Assembly: GCF_045348435.1 (NCBI RefSeq)
Contig: NZ_CP157484.1
Coordinates: 2,728,001 to 2,792,000, forward strand
Origin: Alsobacter sp045348435
GTDB lineage: Bacteria; Pseudomonadota; Alphaproteobacteria; Rhizobiales; Beijerinckiaceae
Direction of reading: 5' to 3'
DNA length: 64,000 bases
Part shown: positions 41,593 through 49,624 of the stretch, piece by piece
Numbering within the stretch: position 1 is the stretch's first letter
Layout: the number at the start of each line of letters is the position of its first letter
Made by a program: the position numbers and the translations under genes
Notes under the pieces: model-generated
Seen by the model: only the letters and a program-made list of their open reading frames with translations
Databases searched by the model: none
What the model was told of the DNA's origin: nothing

Positions 41593-43317
41593 TTGCCTCG
41601 CCGCCACGCGTCGGATCTGCGCAGCGCACGCTGGTTCGCCGACACCACGATGCGGGCCTTCGCGCATCGCCAGCGCATGCAGCAGGCCGGCTGGCGTCCC
41701 GCCGAGTTCGTCGGCCGGCCCGTCATCGCCGTGGTCAACACCTGGAGCGAGATGAGCCCCTGTCACGCCCATCTGCGCGAGCGCGCCGAGGCGGTGAAGC
41801 GGGGCGTGGTGCGGGCCGGCGGGTGCCCGATCGAGTTGCCGGCGATGTCGCTGGGCGAGGTCATGGTCAAGCCGACCACCATGCTCTACCGCAACTTCCT
41901 CGCCATGGAGGCCGAGGAGCTGCTGCGCCAAAACCCGATCGACGGGGCGGTCCTGCTGGGCGGCTGCGACAAGACCACGCCCGGTCTGCTGATGGGCGCC
42001 GTCAGCATGGACGTTCCGGCGATCTTCTGCCCGGCCGGCCCCATGCTGAACGGCCGCTGGCGCGGGCAGACTGTCGGGGCCGGCACCCACACCCGCAAAT
42101 ACTGGGACGACTATCGCGCGGGCGCGCTCGGCGAAGGGGACATGACCGAGTTCGAGGGCGTTTCGACGCGCTCTCCCGGAACCTGCAACACCATGGGGAC
42201 GGCGACCACGATGACGTCGCTGGTCGACGCCCTGGGCCTGACGCTGCCGGGGGCCTCCAGCATCCCGGCCATGGATTCGGCCCACGCCCGCATGGCGTCG
42301 GCCTGCGGCGAGCGGATCGTCGAGATGGTCTGGGAAGACCTGAAGCCGTCGAGCGTGCTGAGCCAGGGCTCCCTGCGCAACGCGCTTCACGTCAACGCCG
42401 CCCTGGGCGGCTCCACCAACGCCGTCATCCACATGGTGGCCCTGGCCCGCCGCGCCGGGCTCTCCATCGACCTCGACGCGTTCGACGACGTGGCCCGCCG
42501 GACGCCGGTGCTGGCGAACCTCTTTCCCGCCGGCGCGAACCTGATGGAGGACTTCTACTTCGCGGGCGGCCTCCTGGGGCTGATGACCCGCATCGCCGAC
42601 CGGCTGGATCTTCAGGCCCGCACGGTCTCGGGCGGGACCGTGGGCGACGCCCTCGCGAGGGCGCGGGTCGATGACGACGACGTCATCCGCTCCATCGACC
42701 GGCCGGTGACGGACCAGCCCGGCCTGGCGGTGCTGCGCGGCAACCTCGCCCCGGACGGGGCGGTGATCAAGCCGTCGGCCGCCACGCCGGGCCTGCTCAC
42801 GCATCGCGGCCGGGCGGTGGTGTTCGATGGGCATGCGGAGCTGACGGCCAGGATCGACGATCCCGACCTCGACGTCGACGCGGACAGCGTGCTGGTGCTG
42901 CGCGGCGCCGGGCCCGTCGGGGCGCCCGGCATGCCCGAATGGGGAGCCCTGCCGATCCCCCGCAAGCTGCTGGCGGCCGGCGTGCGCGACATGGTGCGCC
43001 TCTCGGACGCGCGCATGAGCGGCACCCATTATGGGACGTGCGTGCTGCACATCGCCCCCGAGTCGCATGTCGGAGGCCCGCTCTGCCTGCTGCGGACGGG
43101 CGACGAGGTCGTCCTCGACGTGCCGGCGCGCCGGCTCGACATGCTGGTCGACGACGCCGAGCTGGCGCGCCGGCGCGCGGCATGGACGGCTCCGCCGGCG
43201 CATTTCGCGCGGGGCTACGGGGCCATCTTCCAGAACCACGTGACGCAGGCGGACCAGGGCTGCGACTTCGACATCCTCGAATCCGGGGCCCGCACGCCCG
43301 AGCCGGAGATCTATTGA
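41593..43317 (+). CDS. IlvD/Edd-family dehydratase (probable sugar-acid dehydratase)
   Basis: 574 residues. The three Fe-S ligand cysteines are visible: SEMSPCHAHLRE, LLGGCDKTTPGLLMG and RSPGTCNTMGTATTM. LPGASSIPAMDSAHARMASA and LGGSTNAVIHMVALARRAG are also family motifs, and RLSDARMSGTHYGTCVLHIA closes the active site. The subgroup (initial WFADTTMRAFAHRQRM) resembles arabonate/xylonate dehydratases more than IlvD. Start TTG at 41593 with AGGAG upstream. It would convert a sugar acid from the SMP-30 reaction into a 2-keto-3-deoxy acid for the aldolase two genes downstream. Confidence 0.9.
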   Translation: MPRRHASDLRSARWFADTTMRAFAHRQRMQQAGWRPAEFVGRPVIAVVNTWSEMSPCHAHLRERAEAVKRGVVRAGGCPIELPAMSLGEVMVKPTTMLYRNFLAMEAEELLRQNPIDGAVLLGGCDKTTPGLLMGAVSMDVPAIFCPAGPMLNGRWRGQTVGAGTHTRKYWDDYRAGALGEGDMTEFEGVSTRSPGTCNTMGTATTMTSLVDALGLTLPGASSIPAMDSAHARMASACGERIVEMVWEDLKPSSVLSQGSLRNALHVNAALGGSTNAVIHMVALARRAGLSIDLDAFDDVARRTPVLANLFPAGANLMEDFYFAGGLLGLMTRIADRLDLQARTVSGGTVGDALARARVDDDDVIRSIDRPVTDQPGLAVLRGNLAPDGAVIKPSAATPGLLTHRGRAVVFDGHAELTARIDDPDLDVDADSVLVLRGAGPVGAPGMPEWGALPIPRKLLAAGVRDMVRLSDARMSGTHYGTCVLHIAPESHVGGPLCLLRTGDEVVLDVPARRLDMLVDDAELARRRAAWTAPPAHFARGYGAIFQNHVTQADQGCDFDILESGARTPEPEIY

Positions 43318-43342
43318 TGCGCCGCCGCGCCGAGCCCGCGCC

Positions 43343-44377
43343 ATGACCGGCCAGGACCCGTCTCCCCGGCGGGCGCCGCCGTCCCGCTCGCGCATGAGCG
43401 ACGTGGCGCGCCTCGCCGACGTCTCGCCGGCGACGGTCTCCAGGGCGCTGCGCCAGCCCCAGATGGTTTCGGCCAGCGTGCGCGCGCGCATCGCCGAGGC
43501 CATCGAGCGGCTCTCCTACCGTCCCAACCTGATGGCGGGGGCGCTGGCGAGCGCCCGCAGCGCCACCGTGGCGGTGATCATCCCCTCGCTGATCAACTCC
43601 TTCTTCGCCGCCACCGTGGACGCGCTCGAGGAAGGCCTGCGCGGGAGCGGCCTGCAGCTGATGATCGGCAACAGCCGCTATTCGCCCGAGACCGAGGAAC
43701 AGCTCGTCCTGTCCTTCCTGGCCTGGTCCCCGGCCGCGATCGTGCTGACCGGGCGCCGCCACACCAAGCGCACGGTCAAGGCGCTGCTGGATTCGGCGCT
43801 CCCGGTCTTCGAGATGTGGGAGCTGTCGGACCATCCGATCGACGAGATCATCGGCTTCTCGCAAAGCGCCATTGGGGCCGCCGTGGTGCGCCACTTCGCC
43901 GAGCGCGGCGCAAGGCGGCTCGGCTTCGTCGGCGCCATGATGGACCTCGACTACCGCGCCGCGGATCGCCGGGCCGGTTTTGTCGAGGCGGCCGTCCAGG
44001 CCGGGTTCGCCCCGCCGGCGGAGGCCTGGATCGAGGGCCCGGCCAGCGCCAGCGCTGGGGCGTCCGCGTTCGGGCGGCTGCTCGACGGGGCTCCCGAGGT
44101 CGACGCCGTCTTCTTCACGAACGACGCGCTGGCGCTGGGCGGCCTCTTCGAAGCGCAGCGGCGAGAGCTTGCGACGCCGCAGCGCATCCGGCTCTGCGGC
44201 TTCGGCGACCTCGATTTCGCCTCCGCCAGCGAGCCCCCGCTGACGACCGTGCGGCCGCCGCGCCAGCAGATCGGGGCCAAGATCGCCGAGCTGCTGCGCG
44301 CGCGCATGGCCGGCGCCGAGGCCGTCGGCGGCAGTCACGACCTCGGTTTCGAACTGGCCGTTCGCGGCACCACCTGA
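43343..44377 (+). CDS. LacI/GalR-family transcriptional regulator
   Basis: 344 residues. HTH with MSDVARLADVSPATVSRALR and hinge-helix IERLSYRPNLMAGALA, followed by the periplasmic-binding-like ligand domain (SATVAVIIPSLINSFFAATV; DAVFFTNDALALGGLFEAQR). The N-terminal 17 residues are extra and Pro/Arg-rich; ATG at 43343, with an internal ATG at residue 18 as an alternative. Likely binds the palindromes at 41546-41561 and 41458-41471 and responds to a pathway sugar acid. Confidence 0.92.
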   Translation: MTGQDPSPRRAPPSRSRMSDVARLADVSPATVSRALRQPQMVSASVRARIAEAIERLSYRPNLMAGALASARSATVAVIIPSLINSFFAATVDALEEGLRGSGLQLMIGNSRYSPETEEQLVLSFLAWSPAAIVLTGRRHTKRTVKALLDSALPVFEMWELSDHPIDEIIGFSQSAIGAAVVRHFAERGARRLGFVGAMMDLDYRAADRRAGFVEAAVQAGFAPPAEAWIEGPASASAGASAFGRLLDGAPEVDAVFFTNDALALGGLFEAQRRELATPQRIRLCGFGDLDFASASEPPLTTVRPPRQQIGAKIAELLRARMAGAEAVGGSHDLGFELAVRGTT

Positions 44378-44391
44378 CAGGAGGACGCCCC

Positions 44392-45207
44392 GTGTCCCAG
44401 ACGCCCGCGCACACGCTGCCCGCCAACGCCTTCCGGGCCGCCCTCCAGGCGCGCCGCCCCTTGCTCGGCGTGTGGTCGATGCTGAACTCCGTCAACGCCA
44501 CGGAGGCGCTCGGCTGGTCCGGCTTCGACTGGCTGCTGATCGACGGCGAGCATGCCCCGGTCTCGCTGCACGACGCCATGGCGCACGCCAGGGCCATCGC
44601 GGCGACGCCTACGATCCCGATCCTGCGGCTCGCCTGGAACGACCGGATCCTGATCAAGCAGCACCTGGACGCCGGATTTTCCACGATCATGCTGCCCTAT
44701 GTGCAGTCCGCCGACGAGGCGCGCGCGGCGGTGGACGCCATGCGCTACCCGCCGCAGGGCTCGCGCGGCGTCGCCGCCATGCACCGGGCGAGCCGCTACG
44801 CCCGCTTCCAGGACTATGTGACGCGCGCCAACGACGAGCTGTTCCTGATCGTCCAGATCGAGACCGCCGCGGCCCTGGAGCGGTGCGAGGAGATCGCGGC
44901 GGTCGACGGCGTCGACGCCGTCTTCTTCGGCCCCGGCGACCTCGCCGCCAGCATGGGCTATCCCGGGCAGGCCGGGCGGCCTGAGGTGACGGACGCCATC
45001 GAGGGGGGCCTCGCGCGCTGCCGGGCGGCCGGCGCGTATGTCGGCGTCCTGGCGCCCAACGACGAGATCTCCGAACGCCACATCCAGAGCGGCTTCGACT
45101 TCGTCTCGGTGGCGAATGACTGCGCGCTCCTGTTTCGGAACGCCGACGCGGCCGCCGCCCGTTTCCAGGCCGCCGCGGCCCGCGTCCGAACGGCGGCGCA
45201 GAACTGA
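44392..45207 (+). CDS. HpcH/HpaI-family 2-keto-3-deoxy acid aldolase
   Basis: 271 residues. Class II pyruvate aldolase: LLGVWSMLNSVNATEALGWS, DWLLIDGEHAPVSLHDAM, the metal/pyruvate site LIVQIETAAALERCEEI and FFGPGDLAASMGYPG, plus YPPQGSRGVAAMHRASRY with the catalytic Arg. Splits a 2-keto-3-deoxy sugar acid into pyruvate and an aldehyde, as RhmA does for keto-deoxy-rhamnonate. GTG start at 44392 with CAGGAGGA upstream. The ABC ATPase gene begins ten bases after its stop. Confidence 0.9.
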   Translation: MSQTPAHTLPANAFRAALQARRPLLGVWSMLNSVNATEALGWSGFDWLLIDGEHAPVSLHDAMAHARAIAATPTIPILRLAWNDRILIKQHLDAGFSTIMLPYVQSADEARAAVDAMRYPPQGSRGVAAMHRASRYARFQDYVTRANDELFLIVQIETAAALERCEEIAAVDGVDAVFFGPGDLAASMGYPGQAGRPEVTDAIEGGLARCRAAGAYVGVLAPNDEISERHIQSGFDFVSVANDCALLFRNADAAAARFQAAAARVRTAAQN

Positions 45208-45216
45208 GGGGCCGCC

Positions 45217-46302
45217 ATGGCGACCGTCGACTTCGTCAAGCTGGTCAAGCGCTACGGCGCGCTGGAGGTGGTCCACGCCATCGACCTGGCGATCGCCGAG
45301 GGCGAGTTCATCGTGCTCGTCGGGCCGTCGGGCTGCGGCAAGTCCACCACCTTGCGGATGCTGGCCGGGCTCGAGGACATCTCCGACGGCGAGATCCGCA
45401 TCGACGGCAGGGTCGTGAACGAGGTCGAGCCGCGCGACCGCGACATCGCCATGGTCTTCCAGGACTACGCCCTCTATCCGCACATGACCGTGTTCGAAAA
45501 CATGGCCTTCTCGCTGCGCTACCGCGACGTGCCGCGCAAGGAGATCGACCGGCGCGTCCGCGAGGCCGCGGAGGTGCTGGGCCTCACCCCCTATCTGCAG
45601 CGCCGGCCGCGGCAGCTCTCCGGCGGCCAGAGGCAGCGCGTGGCCATGGGGCGCGCCATCGTGCGCAAGCCGCGCGTCTTCCTCTTCGACGAGCCGCTGT
45701 CGAACCTCGACGCCAAGCTGCGCGGCAGCATGCGCCTGGAGATGAAGAAGCTGCACCAGCGCCTGGGCGTCACGACGGTCTATGTCACGCACGACCAGAT
45801 CGAGGCGATGACCTTGGCCGACAGGGTCGTGGTCATGAACGCCGGCCATATCGAGCAGATCGGGACGCCGGACGAGGTCTACCACGCCCCGGCGAGCCTC
45901 TTCGTGGCGAGCTTCATCGGCGCTCCCACGATGAACCTCATCCCGGCGCATCGGCGCCAGGGCGGCGTCATGCTCGGCGAAAGCGGGCCCGTGCTCCCCT
46001 ACCCCGTCCCGGGCGCGGACCGGGACGACCTCGTGCTCGGGGTTCGGCCGGAGGACGTCCAGGTCGCCCTCGGGGACGCCGAACCGGGCCGCTTCGACAT
46101 CGCCTCGGTGGTCGAGGTCGTCGAGCCGCTCGGGGCCGACACGCTCGTCTTCACGCAGGCGGCCGGGCATCCAGTGACCGTCCGCGTCCGGCCGGAGATC
46201 AGGCCGAGCCCCGGCGACGACCTGATGCTGCGGCTGAACATGGACCGCGCCCACCTGTTCGACGTGAAGACCGGGCGCGCCGTGGGGCGGGCCCATGGCT
46301 GA
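45217..46302 (+). CDS. Carbohydrate ABC transporter ATP-binding protein (UgpC/MalK-like)
   Basis: 361 residues. Walker A LVGPSGCGKSTTLRMLAG, Q-loop MVFQDYALYPHMTVFENMAF, signature LSGGQRQRVAMGRAI, Walker B VFLFDEPLSNLDAKLRG, switch His VYVTHDQIEAMTLADRV, and a C-terminal TOBE/MalK regulatory domain (LVLGVRPEDVQVALGD). It is the only ATPase of the MalK type in the window, so it should energise the permeases at 38.3-40.1 kb, although on the opposite strand. Overlaps the next gene by eight bases. Confidence 0.93.
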   Translation: MATVDFVKLVKRYGALEVVHAIDLAIAEGEFIVLVGPSGCGKSTTLRMLAGLEDISDGEIRIDGRVVNEVEPRDRDIAMVFQDYALYPHMTVFENMAFSLRYRDVPRKEIDRRVREAAEVLGLTPYLQRRPRQLSGGQRQRVAMGRAIVRKPRVFLFDEPLSNLDAKLRGSMRLEMKKLHQRLGVTTVYVTHDQIEAMTLADRVVVMNAGHIEQIGTPDEVYHAPASLFVASFIGAPTMNLIPAHRRQGGVMLGESGPVLPYPVPGADRDDLVLGVRPEDVQVALGDAEPGRFDIASVVEVVEPLGADTLVFTQAAGHPVTVRVRPEIRPSPGDDLMLRLNMDRAHLFDVKTGRAVGRAHG

Positions 46303-47296
46303 GCCGATCCGCGTGGCGCTGGCCGGGTTCGGCGCATGGGGCCGCATGCACGCCCGCGCGCTCGCGGCCCTGCCCGACGCAGCTCTCGTGGCGGTGTTCT
46401 GCCATGGCGAAGCGTCCGCGGCGGCCGCCAAGGCCGAGATCCCGCATGTCCGGCGCCACGCGTCCTATGAGGCGATGCTGGCGGCGGGCGCCTTCGACGC
46501 CGTCATCGTGGCCGTCCCCAACGACCTTCACGCCGCCTTCTCGGTCGCGGCGCTGGAGGCGGGCGCGCATGTGGTGCTGGAAAAGCCGCTCGGACTCACG
46601 CTCGCCGAATGCGACGCCGTGATCGACGCGGCGCGGCGCGCCGACCGCATGGTGGTCGTCAACCACGAGCTGCGCGTCTCGCACCAGTGGGGCGCGGTGC
46701 GCGGCCTCATCGCCTCGGGCGAGCTCGGCCGCGTCCGCCACCAGCATTTTTCGCTGTTCAGGCGCGGGTTCCGCCACGGCTCGGGCGGGTGGCGCATGCA
46801 GGGCGACCGCGTGGGCTCCTGGTCGCTGGAAGAGCTGGTGCACTTTCTGGACCTCCTCGCCTGGTACGGCCAGGAGAGCGGCGAGCCGCGCGTGGCCGCC
46901 GCGAGAGCCCAGGGAGGCCCGGCGACGGCCGACATCGTCACCGCATGGCTGGAGTGGCCGGACGGGGCCACGGCCGTCGTCACCCAATGCCTGGCCGGCT
47001 TCGAACACCACACGCTGCTGGAAATCGCCTGCACGGAGGGCGCGGTCCGGACGTGGTGGACGGGCCGGGAGGACCGGGCGACTCAGGCGCAATACGAGCT
47101 GGCCGTGCGGCGAGGCGCCGAGCCGCCGGAACGCATCGCGATCCCGCTCTCCGGAGAGGTCTACGAACTCCAGGAGCATCTCGGCCGCGCCTTCGCGGCC
47201 TTCCGGGGCGCGCCGACGACGATCACCCTGGCCGAGGCGCGGCGCGCCGTGGCCCTCTGCCTGGAGGTGGACCGCATGGCCACGCGCGACGTCTGA
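46295..47296 (+). CDS. Gfo/Idh/MocA-family dehydrogenase
   Basis: 333 residues. IRVALAGFGAWGRMHARALA (cofactor loop), VAVPNDLHAAFSVAAL, VVLEKPLGLTLAECDAVID (E-K-P motif) and VGSWSLEELVHFLDLLAWYG (family helix; the usual G-G-x-x-D is replaced by W-S-L-E-E). It differs from the enzyme at 35148 and is probably specific for another step. Its start overlaps the ATPase gene, so it is the last gene of the operon beginning with the dehydratase. Substrate unknown. Confidence 0.85.
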   Translation: MAEPIRVALAGFGAWGRMHARALAALPDAALVAVFCHGEASAAAAKAEIPHVRRHASYEAMLAAGAFDAVIVAVPNDLHAAFSVAALEAGAHVVLEKPLGLTLAECDAVIDAARRADRMVVVNHELRVSHQWGAVRGLIASGELGRVRHQHFSLFRRGFRHGSGGWRMQGDRVGSWSLEELVHFLDLLAWYGQESGEPRVAAARAQGGPATADIVTAWLEWPDGATAVVTQCLAGFEHHTLLEIACTEGAVRTWWTGREDRATQAQYELAVRRGAEPPERIAIPLSGEVYELQEHLGRAFAAFRGAPTTITLAEARRAVALCLEVDRMATRDV

Positions 47297-47351
47297 CCCG
47301 CTCCGTTCCGTCCAGGCGGAGCGCCGCCCTGCGGGCGCGCCGCGACGCGGG

Positions 47352-47519
47352 TCACCAGCTTTCGAGCGGAACCGTGAGCAGGCCGCTGAAGAGCAAGATC
47401 ACGCTCAAGGCCAGCCCCGCCGTGGTGAAGAGCAGGATGGGAAAGAACCCTGTCGCAGCAGCAGTTTCGACGGCGGCTGGCGCGAAGAGGGAAGTCGATG
47501 CGGCGGCGTCGCTACGCAT
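47352..47519 (-). CDS. Small single-pass membrane protein
   Basis: 55 residues beginning MRSDAAASTSLFAPAAVETA, with one clear membrane helix from about residue 25 (FFPILLFTTAGLALSVILLF) and ending TVPLESW. AGGGG stands about 8 bases before the ATG. Not recognised. It is convergent with the Gfo/Idh/MocA gene. The 216 bases between it and the tRNA contain no other gene. Confidence 0.55.
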   Translation of the reverse strand: MRSDAAASTSLFAPAAVETAAATGFFPILLFTTAGLALSVILLFSGLLTVPLESW

Positions 47520-47735
47520 GATGGTGTCCCCTGTCTGGCGAGAGGACGATCATGCGCTCCAACATGGCCGCGAACACATGATCATTGGCCAATCTGGCGC
47601 CCTTCATTTGAGCGCTGCGCGATGAAGACGCCGAAACGAGAGAAACAGCAACTAGCCGTGGGCCGGCGCGGCGGCGCAATCACACGTTTCCGGAGCGCGC
47701 CTGCTCCGGCGGTCTGGGATCGGCAGGCTGAAGAA

Positions 47736-47812
47736 TGGCGACCCCGGCAGGATTCGAACCTGCGACCTCGGACTTAGAAGGTCCTTGCTCTATCCATCTG
47801 AGCTACGGGGCC
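47736..47812 (-). tRNA. tRNA-Arg (anticodon TCT)
   Basis: Complete cloverleaf on the minus strand: acceptor GGCCCCG pairing with CGGGGTC (one G-U), D-arm GCTC...GAGC, anticodon loop CTTCTAA giving TCT, T-arm GCAGG-TTCGAAT-CCTGC, and an encoded CCA end. Reads AGR arginine codons, rare in such GC-rich genomes. Confidence 0.95.
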
Positions 47813-47831
47813 GTGCCGGAGCGCGGGCGGG

Positions 47832-48134
47832 TCAGTGGGTCCACTGGCCGACGCGATTGAAGCGGAAATTGTCCGAATAGGCGATCTGGCGCCGCTTCGG
47901 CTCGTTCGGCTCCTCGACGGTGGCGGCGATGCCGTTGCGCTCGGCGTAGGCGACCGCCTCCTCCTTGGTGTCGAACCACAGCTTCACCTGCTGGCGCGTA
48001 TCGCCCGAGCTGGTCCAGCCCATCAGCGGATCGATATCCTTCGCCTCACGCTCGAACTCCAGGAGCCAGCGCGTATATTTCGCAGTGCCGGACTGCATGG
48101 CGGTCTTGGCGGGGCGGTAGATCCTGGCGGCCAT
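47832..48134 (-). CDS. NDUFS4-like complex I accessory subunit
   Basis: 100 residues. ARIYRPAKTAMQSGTAKYTR, WLLEFEREAKDIDPLMGWTS and VKLWFDTKEEAVAYAERNGI are the signature of the 'ETC complex I subunit conserved region', equivalent to mitochondrial NDUFS4 and found in alphaproteobacteria. It stabilises NADH:quinone oxidoreductase. Length is normal. Located between the tRNA-Arg and the tRNA fragment. Confidence 0.93.
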   Translation of the reverse strand: MAARIYRPAKTAMQSGTAKYTRWLLEFEREAKDIDPLMGWTSSGDTRQQVKLWFDTKEEAVAYAERNGIAATVEEPNEPKRRQIAYSDNFRFNRVGQWTH

Positions 48135-48196
48135 GGTGCGCTCGCTGCTGGAAGGCTCGACTGTCGACGTGGTCTCGGGACGCCGGGAGGCTCGCG

Positions 48197-48238
48197 TGGT
48201 CGGGGCAGCAGGATTCGAACCTCCGACAACCCCCTGAG
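48197..48238 (-). repeat. 3' fragment of a tRNA-Pro-like gene, possible attachment site
   Basis: On the minus strand the 42 bases end with GGTTCGAATCCTGC, TGCCCCGA and CCA: the T-arm, acceptor 3' strand and CCA of a tRNA, with the CAGGGGG that precedes them in rhizobial tRNA-Pro(GGG) as I remember it. The 5' half is missing upstream and the T-stem has a mismatch, so it is not a functional tRNA. Such fragments are the usual leftover of tRNA-targeted integration. Lower-GC accessory genes begin just beyond. Confidence 0.55.
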
Positions 48239-48334
48239 ATCACTGCGCGCCGTTCGTACCGAGCATGCGCTATGGCGTCAAGGACGGCCACTCTCCGTCT
48301 CGACGATTTGCCCTAGCAATCCTACGGCTCGTCG

Positions 48335-48694
48335 TTATTGGTTCACTCCCCGGAATTGGTTCACTCCGCGGAGGTCACGGGCCGACGCCCAGGCGCAATC
48401 GGTGTCACCGGGCTTTCGAATGCAGACAAGCCTGCCAACTTCCTCATCAACGTAGACTGCCTCTCCTTTCAGGAAGAGCTTGAAGCAATCTCCGGCTATC
48501 CGAGCCTGTTGGGCAAATTCCCGAACCGCAGGTACGTCACCGGAATCGGATAGCGCTGCTAGCCGCTTTCCAAGTCGAACATCATCGCACGCAAGAACAG
48601 ATGACGATTTTACGTTTTCAGTCGCGGCGCTTGCGGTTCCACTGACAAGAACCAATGGAAATGAACCTAGCGCGAAGGCAAGGGCCAGCTTCAT
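48335..48694 (-). CDS. Secreted hypothetical protein
   Basis: 119 residues. Signal peptide MKLALAFALGSFPLVLVSGT, cleaved near SASA. The mature part contains four cysteines (VLACDDVRLG, AGDCFKLFLKG, RLVCIRKPGDTDCAWA), probably two disulfides. It ends with a short repeat RGVNQFRGVNQ. GGAGG precedes the ATG. Lower GC than the surroundings; function unknown. First gene past the putative attachment site. Confidence 0.65.
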   Translation of the reverse strand: MKLALAFALGSFPLVLVSGTASAATENVKSSSVLACDDVRLGKRLAALSDSGDVPAVREFAQQARIAGDCFKLFLKGEAVYVDEEVGRLVCIRKPGDTDCAWASARDLRGVNQFRGVNQ

Positions 48695-48707
48695 GAGTTG
48701 CCTCCGG

Positions 48708-49097
48708 TTACAAGCGCGAAAAATTTGTGACTTTGCAATCTGTTCGCACCGCCTGGGTGTTAATGAACCCCATATTAAAATTCTGAACAGGAAGATACGA
48801 GCGCGCCGAAACTCGTTCGTAGAGCTGCCGAGTATTGCGGTCCATTATGGTCCCGCTATTCGCAGCATGCTGGCATTCAATGGTTAGGTCCTTCACGGCG
48901 AAATCATTGTCATTGCGAACCATGAAGTCGGCGATCATCACGTTTCCAAACGCTTCTTTGCGCCAGTTGACCTGCGAGATGCGTACGCCGCGGTCTGCAG
49001 ATGCACTTGCACCTATGCCCGCTCCGCCGTCATTTTTGCCAGCAACAGCTCCAATTATGCCAAGCCCCACGAAACCATACAGGATTTTCTTCAGCAT
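48708..49097 (-). CDS. Hypothetical membrane-anchored protein
   Basis: 129 residues: N-terminal helix (KKILYGFVGLGIIGAVAG), a Gly-rich linker, then a beta domain (NWRKEAFGNVMIADFMVRND; DLTIECQHAANSGTIMDRNT) resembling FxLYD-like Ig folds that hold inserted cysteines. Ends VRTDCKVTNFSRL. Thirteen bases separate it from the secreted protein downstream, so the two are likely co-transcribed. Low GC; function unknown. Confidence 0.6.
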   Translation of the reverse strand: MLKKILYGFVGLGIIGAVAGKNDGGAGIGASASADRGVRISQVNWRKEAFGNVMIADFMVRNDNDFAVKDLTIECQHAANSGTIMDRNTRQLYERVSARSYLPVQNFNMGFINTQAVRTDCKVTNFSRL

Positions 49098-49195
49098 AGC
49101 CGTCTCCCCGATCTATACGGGAAGGTATAGCCAGCAATCATCAATCAATTGGAAAGGAATCGGGTTAAGAACGGCTGTGAAAAGACCCGACAGAT

Positions 49196-49624
49196 TTACA
49201 TTTTGGCTAGCCGGGCTGGCCCACTGCTTGGGAGCCAGGGCAGACGGGCGATCCCGCCGGCGATCCGCCGCGCCTCGTCTCGGTTGAGATCCCCTGCCTG
49301 CGGGTCGCTGTGGTAGACCGCTGCGATCAGAATGCCGCCGGGATCGGTCACAGCGAACCAGGTCGTCCGATCCTGGACGAGGAGCGGACCTTGCAGCCCG
49401 TTCGGGAGCTCCGCCGTCGCGAAGCCGTGCTCGAGATCAGGCAGGCGCGCGATCAACTCCGCCATCGTCATCGCCTGGTCCGGCGACATCATCACGCTCC
49501 CGGTGCTCCGGTAACCGGTGCTGTCGCCGTAGCAGTATGCCAGCCAAGTGCCCTGGGCGTCGCAGACGCGGAAGCCAGCCGGCATAGCGTTTACGGTCCA
49601 GGGTGGTGGGAAGCGCCGGCTCAT
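49196..49624 (-). CDS. FPPPW-motif hypothetical protein, paralogue of 10507-10965
   Basis: 142 residues. Opens SRRFPPPWTVNAMPAGFRVCDAQGTWL, then a helix with MTMAELIARLPDLE, a second beta segment (TTWFAVTDPGGILIAAVYHS) and a C-terminal NRDEARRIAGGIARLPWL helix. The order of elements matches the gene at 10507-10965. Its ATG overlaps the stop of the DNA ligase by four bases (ATGA), so it may act with it. Function unknown. Confidence 0.65.
   Translation of the reverse strand: MSRRFPPPWTVNAMPAGFRVCDAQGTWLAYCYGDSTGYRSTGSVMMSPDQAMTMAELIARLPDLEHGFATAELPNGLQGPLLVQDRTTWFAVTDPGGILIAAVYHSDPQAGDLNRDEARRIAGGIARLPWLPSSGPARLAKM

Noticed and set aside
41035..43503. 822-residue open frame on the minus strand
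   Set aside because: Runs antisense to the dehydratase and continues into the wrong frame of the binding-protein gene.
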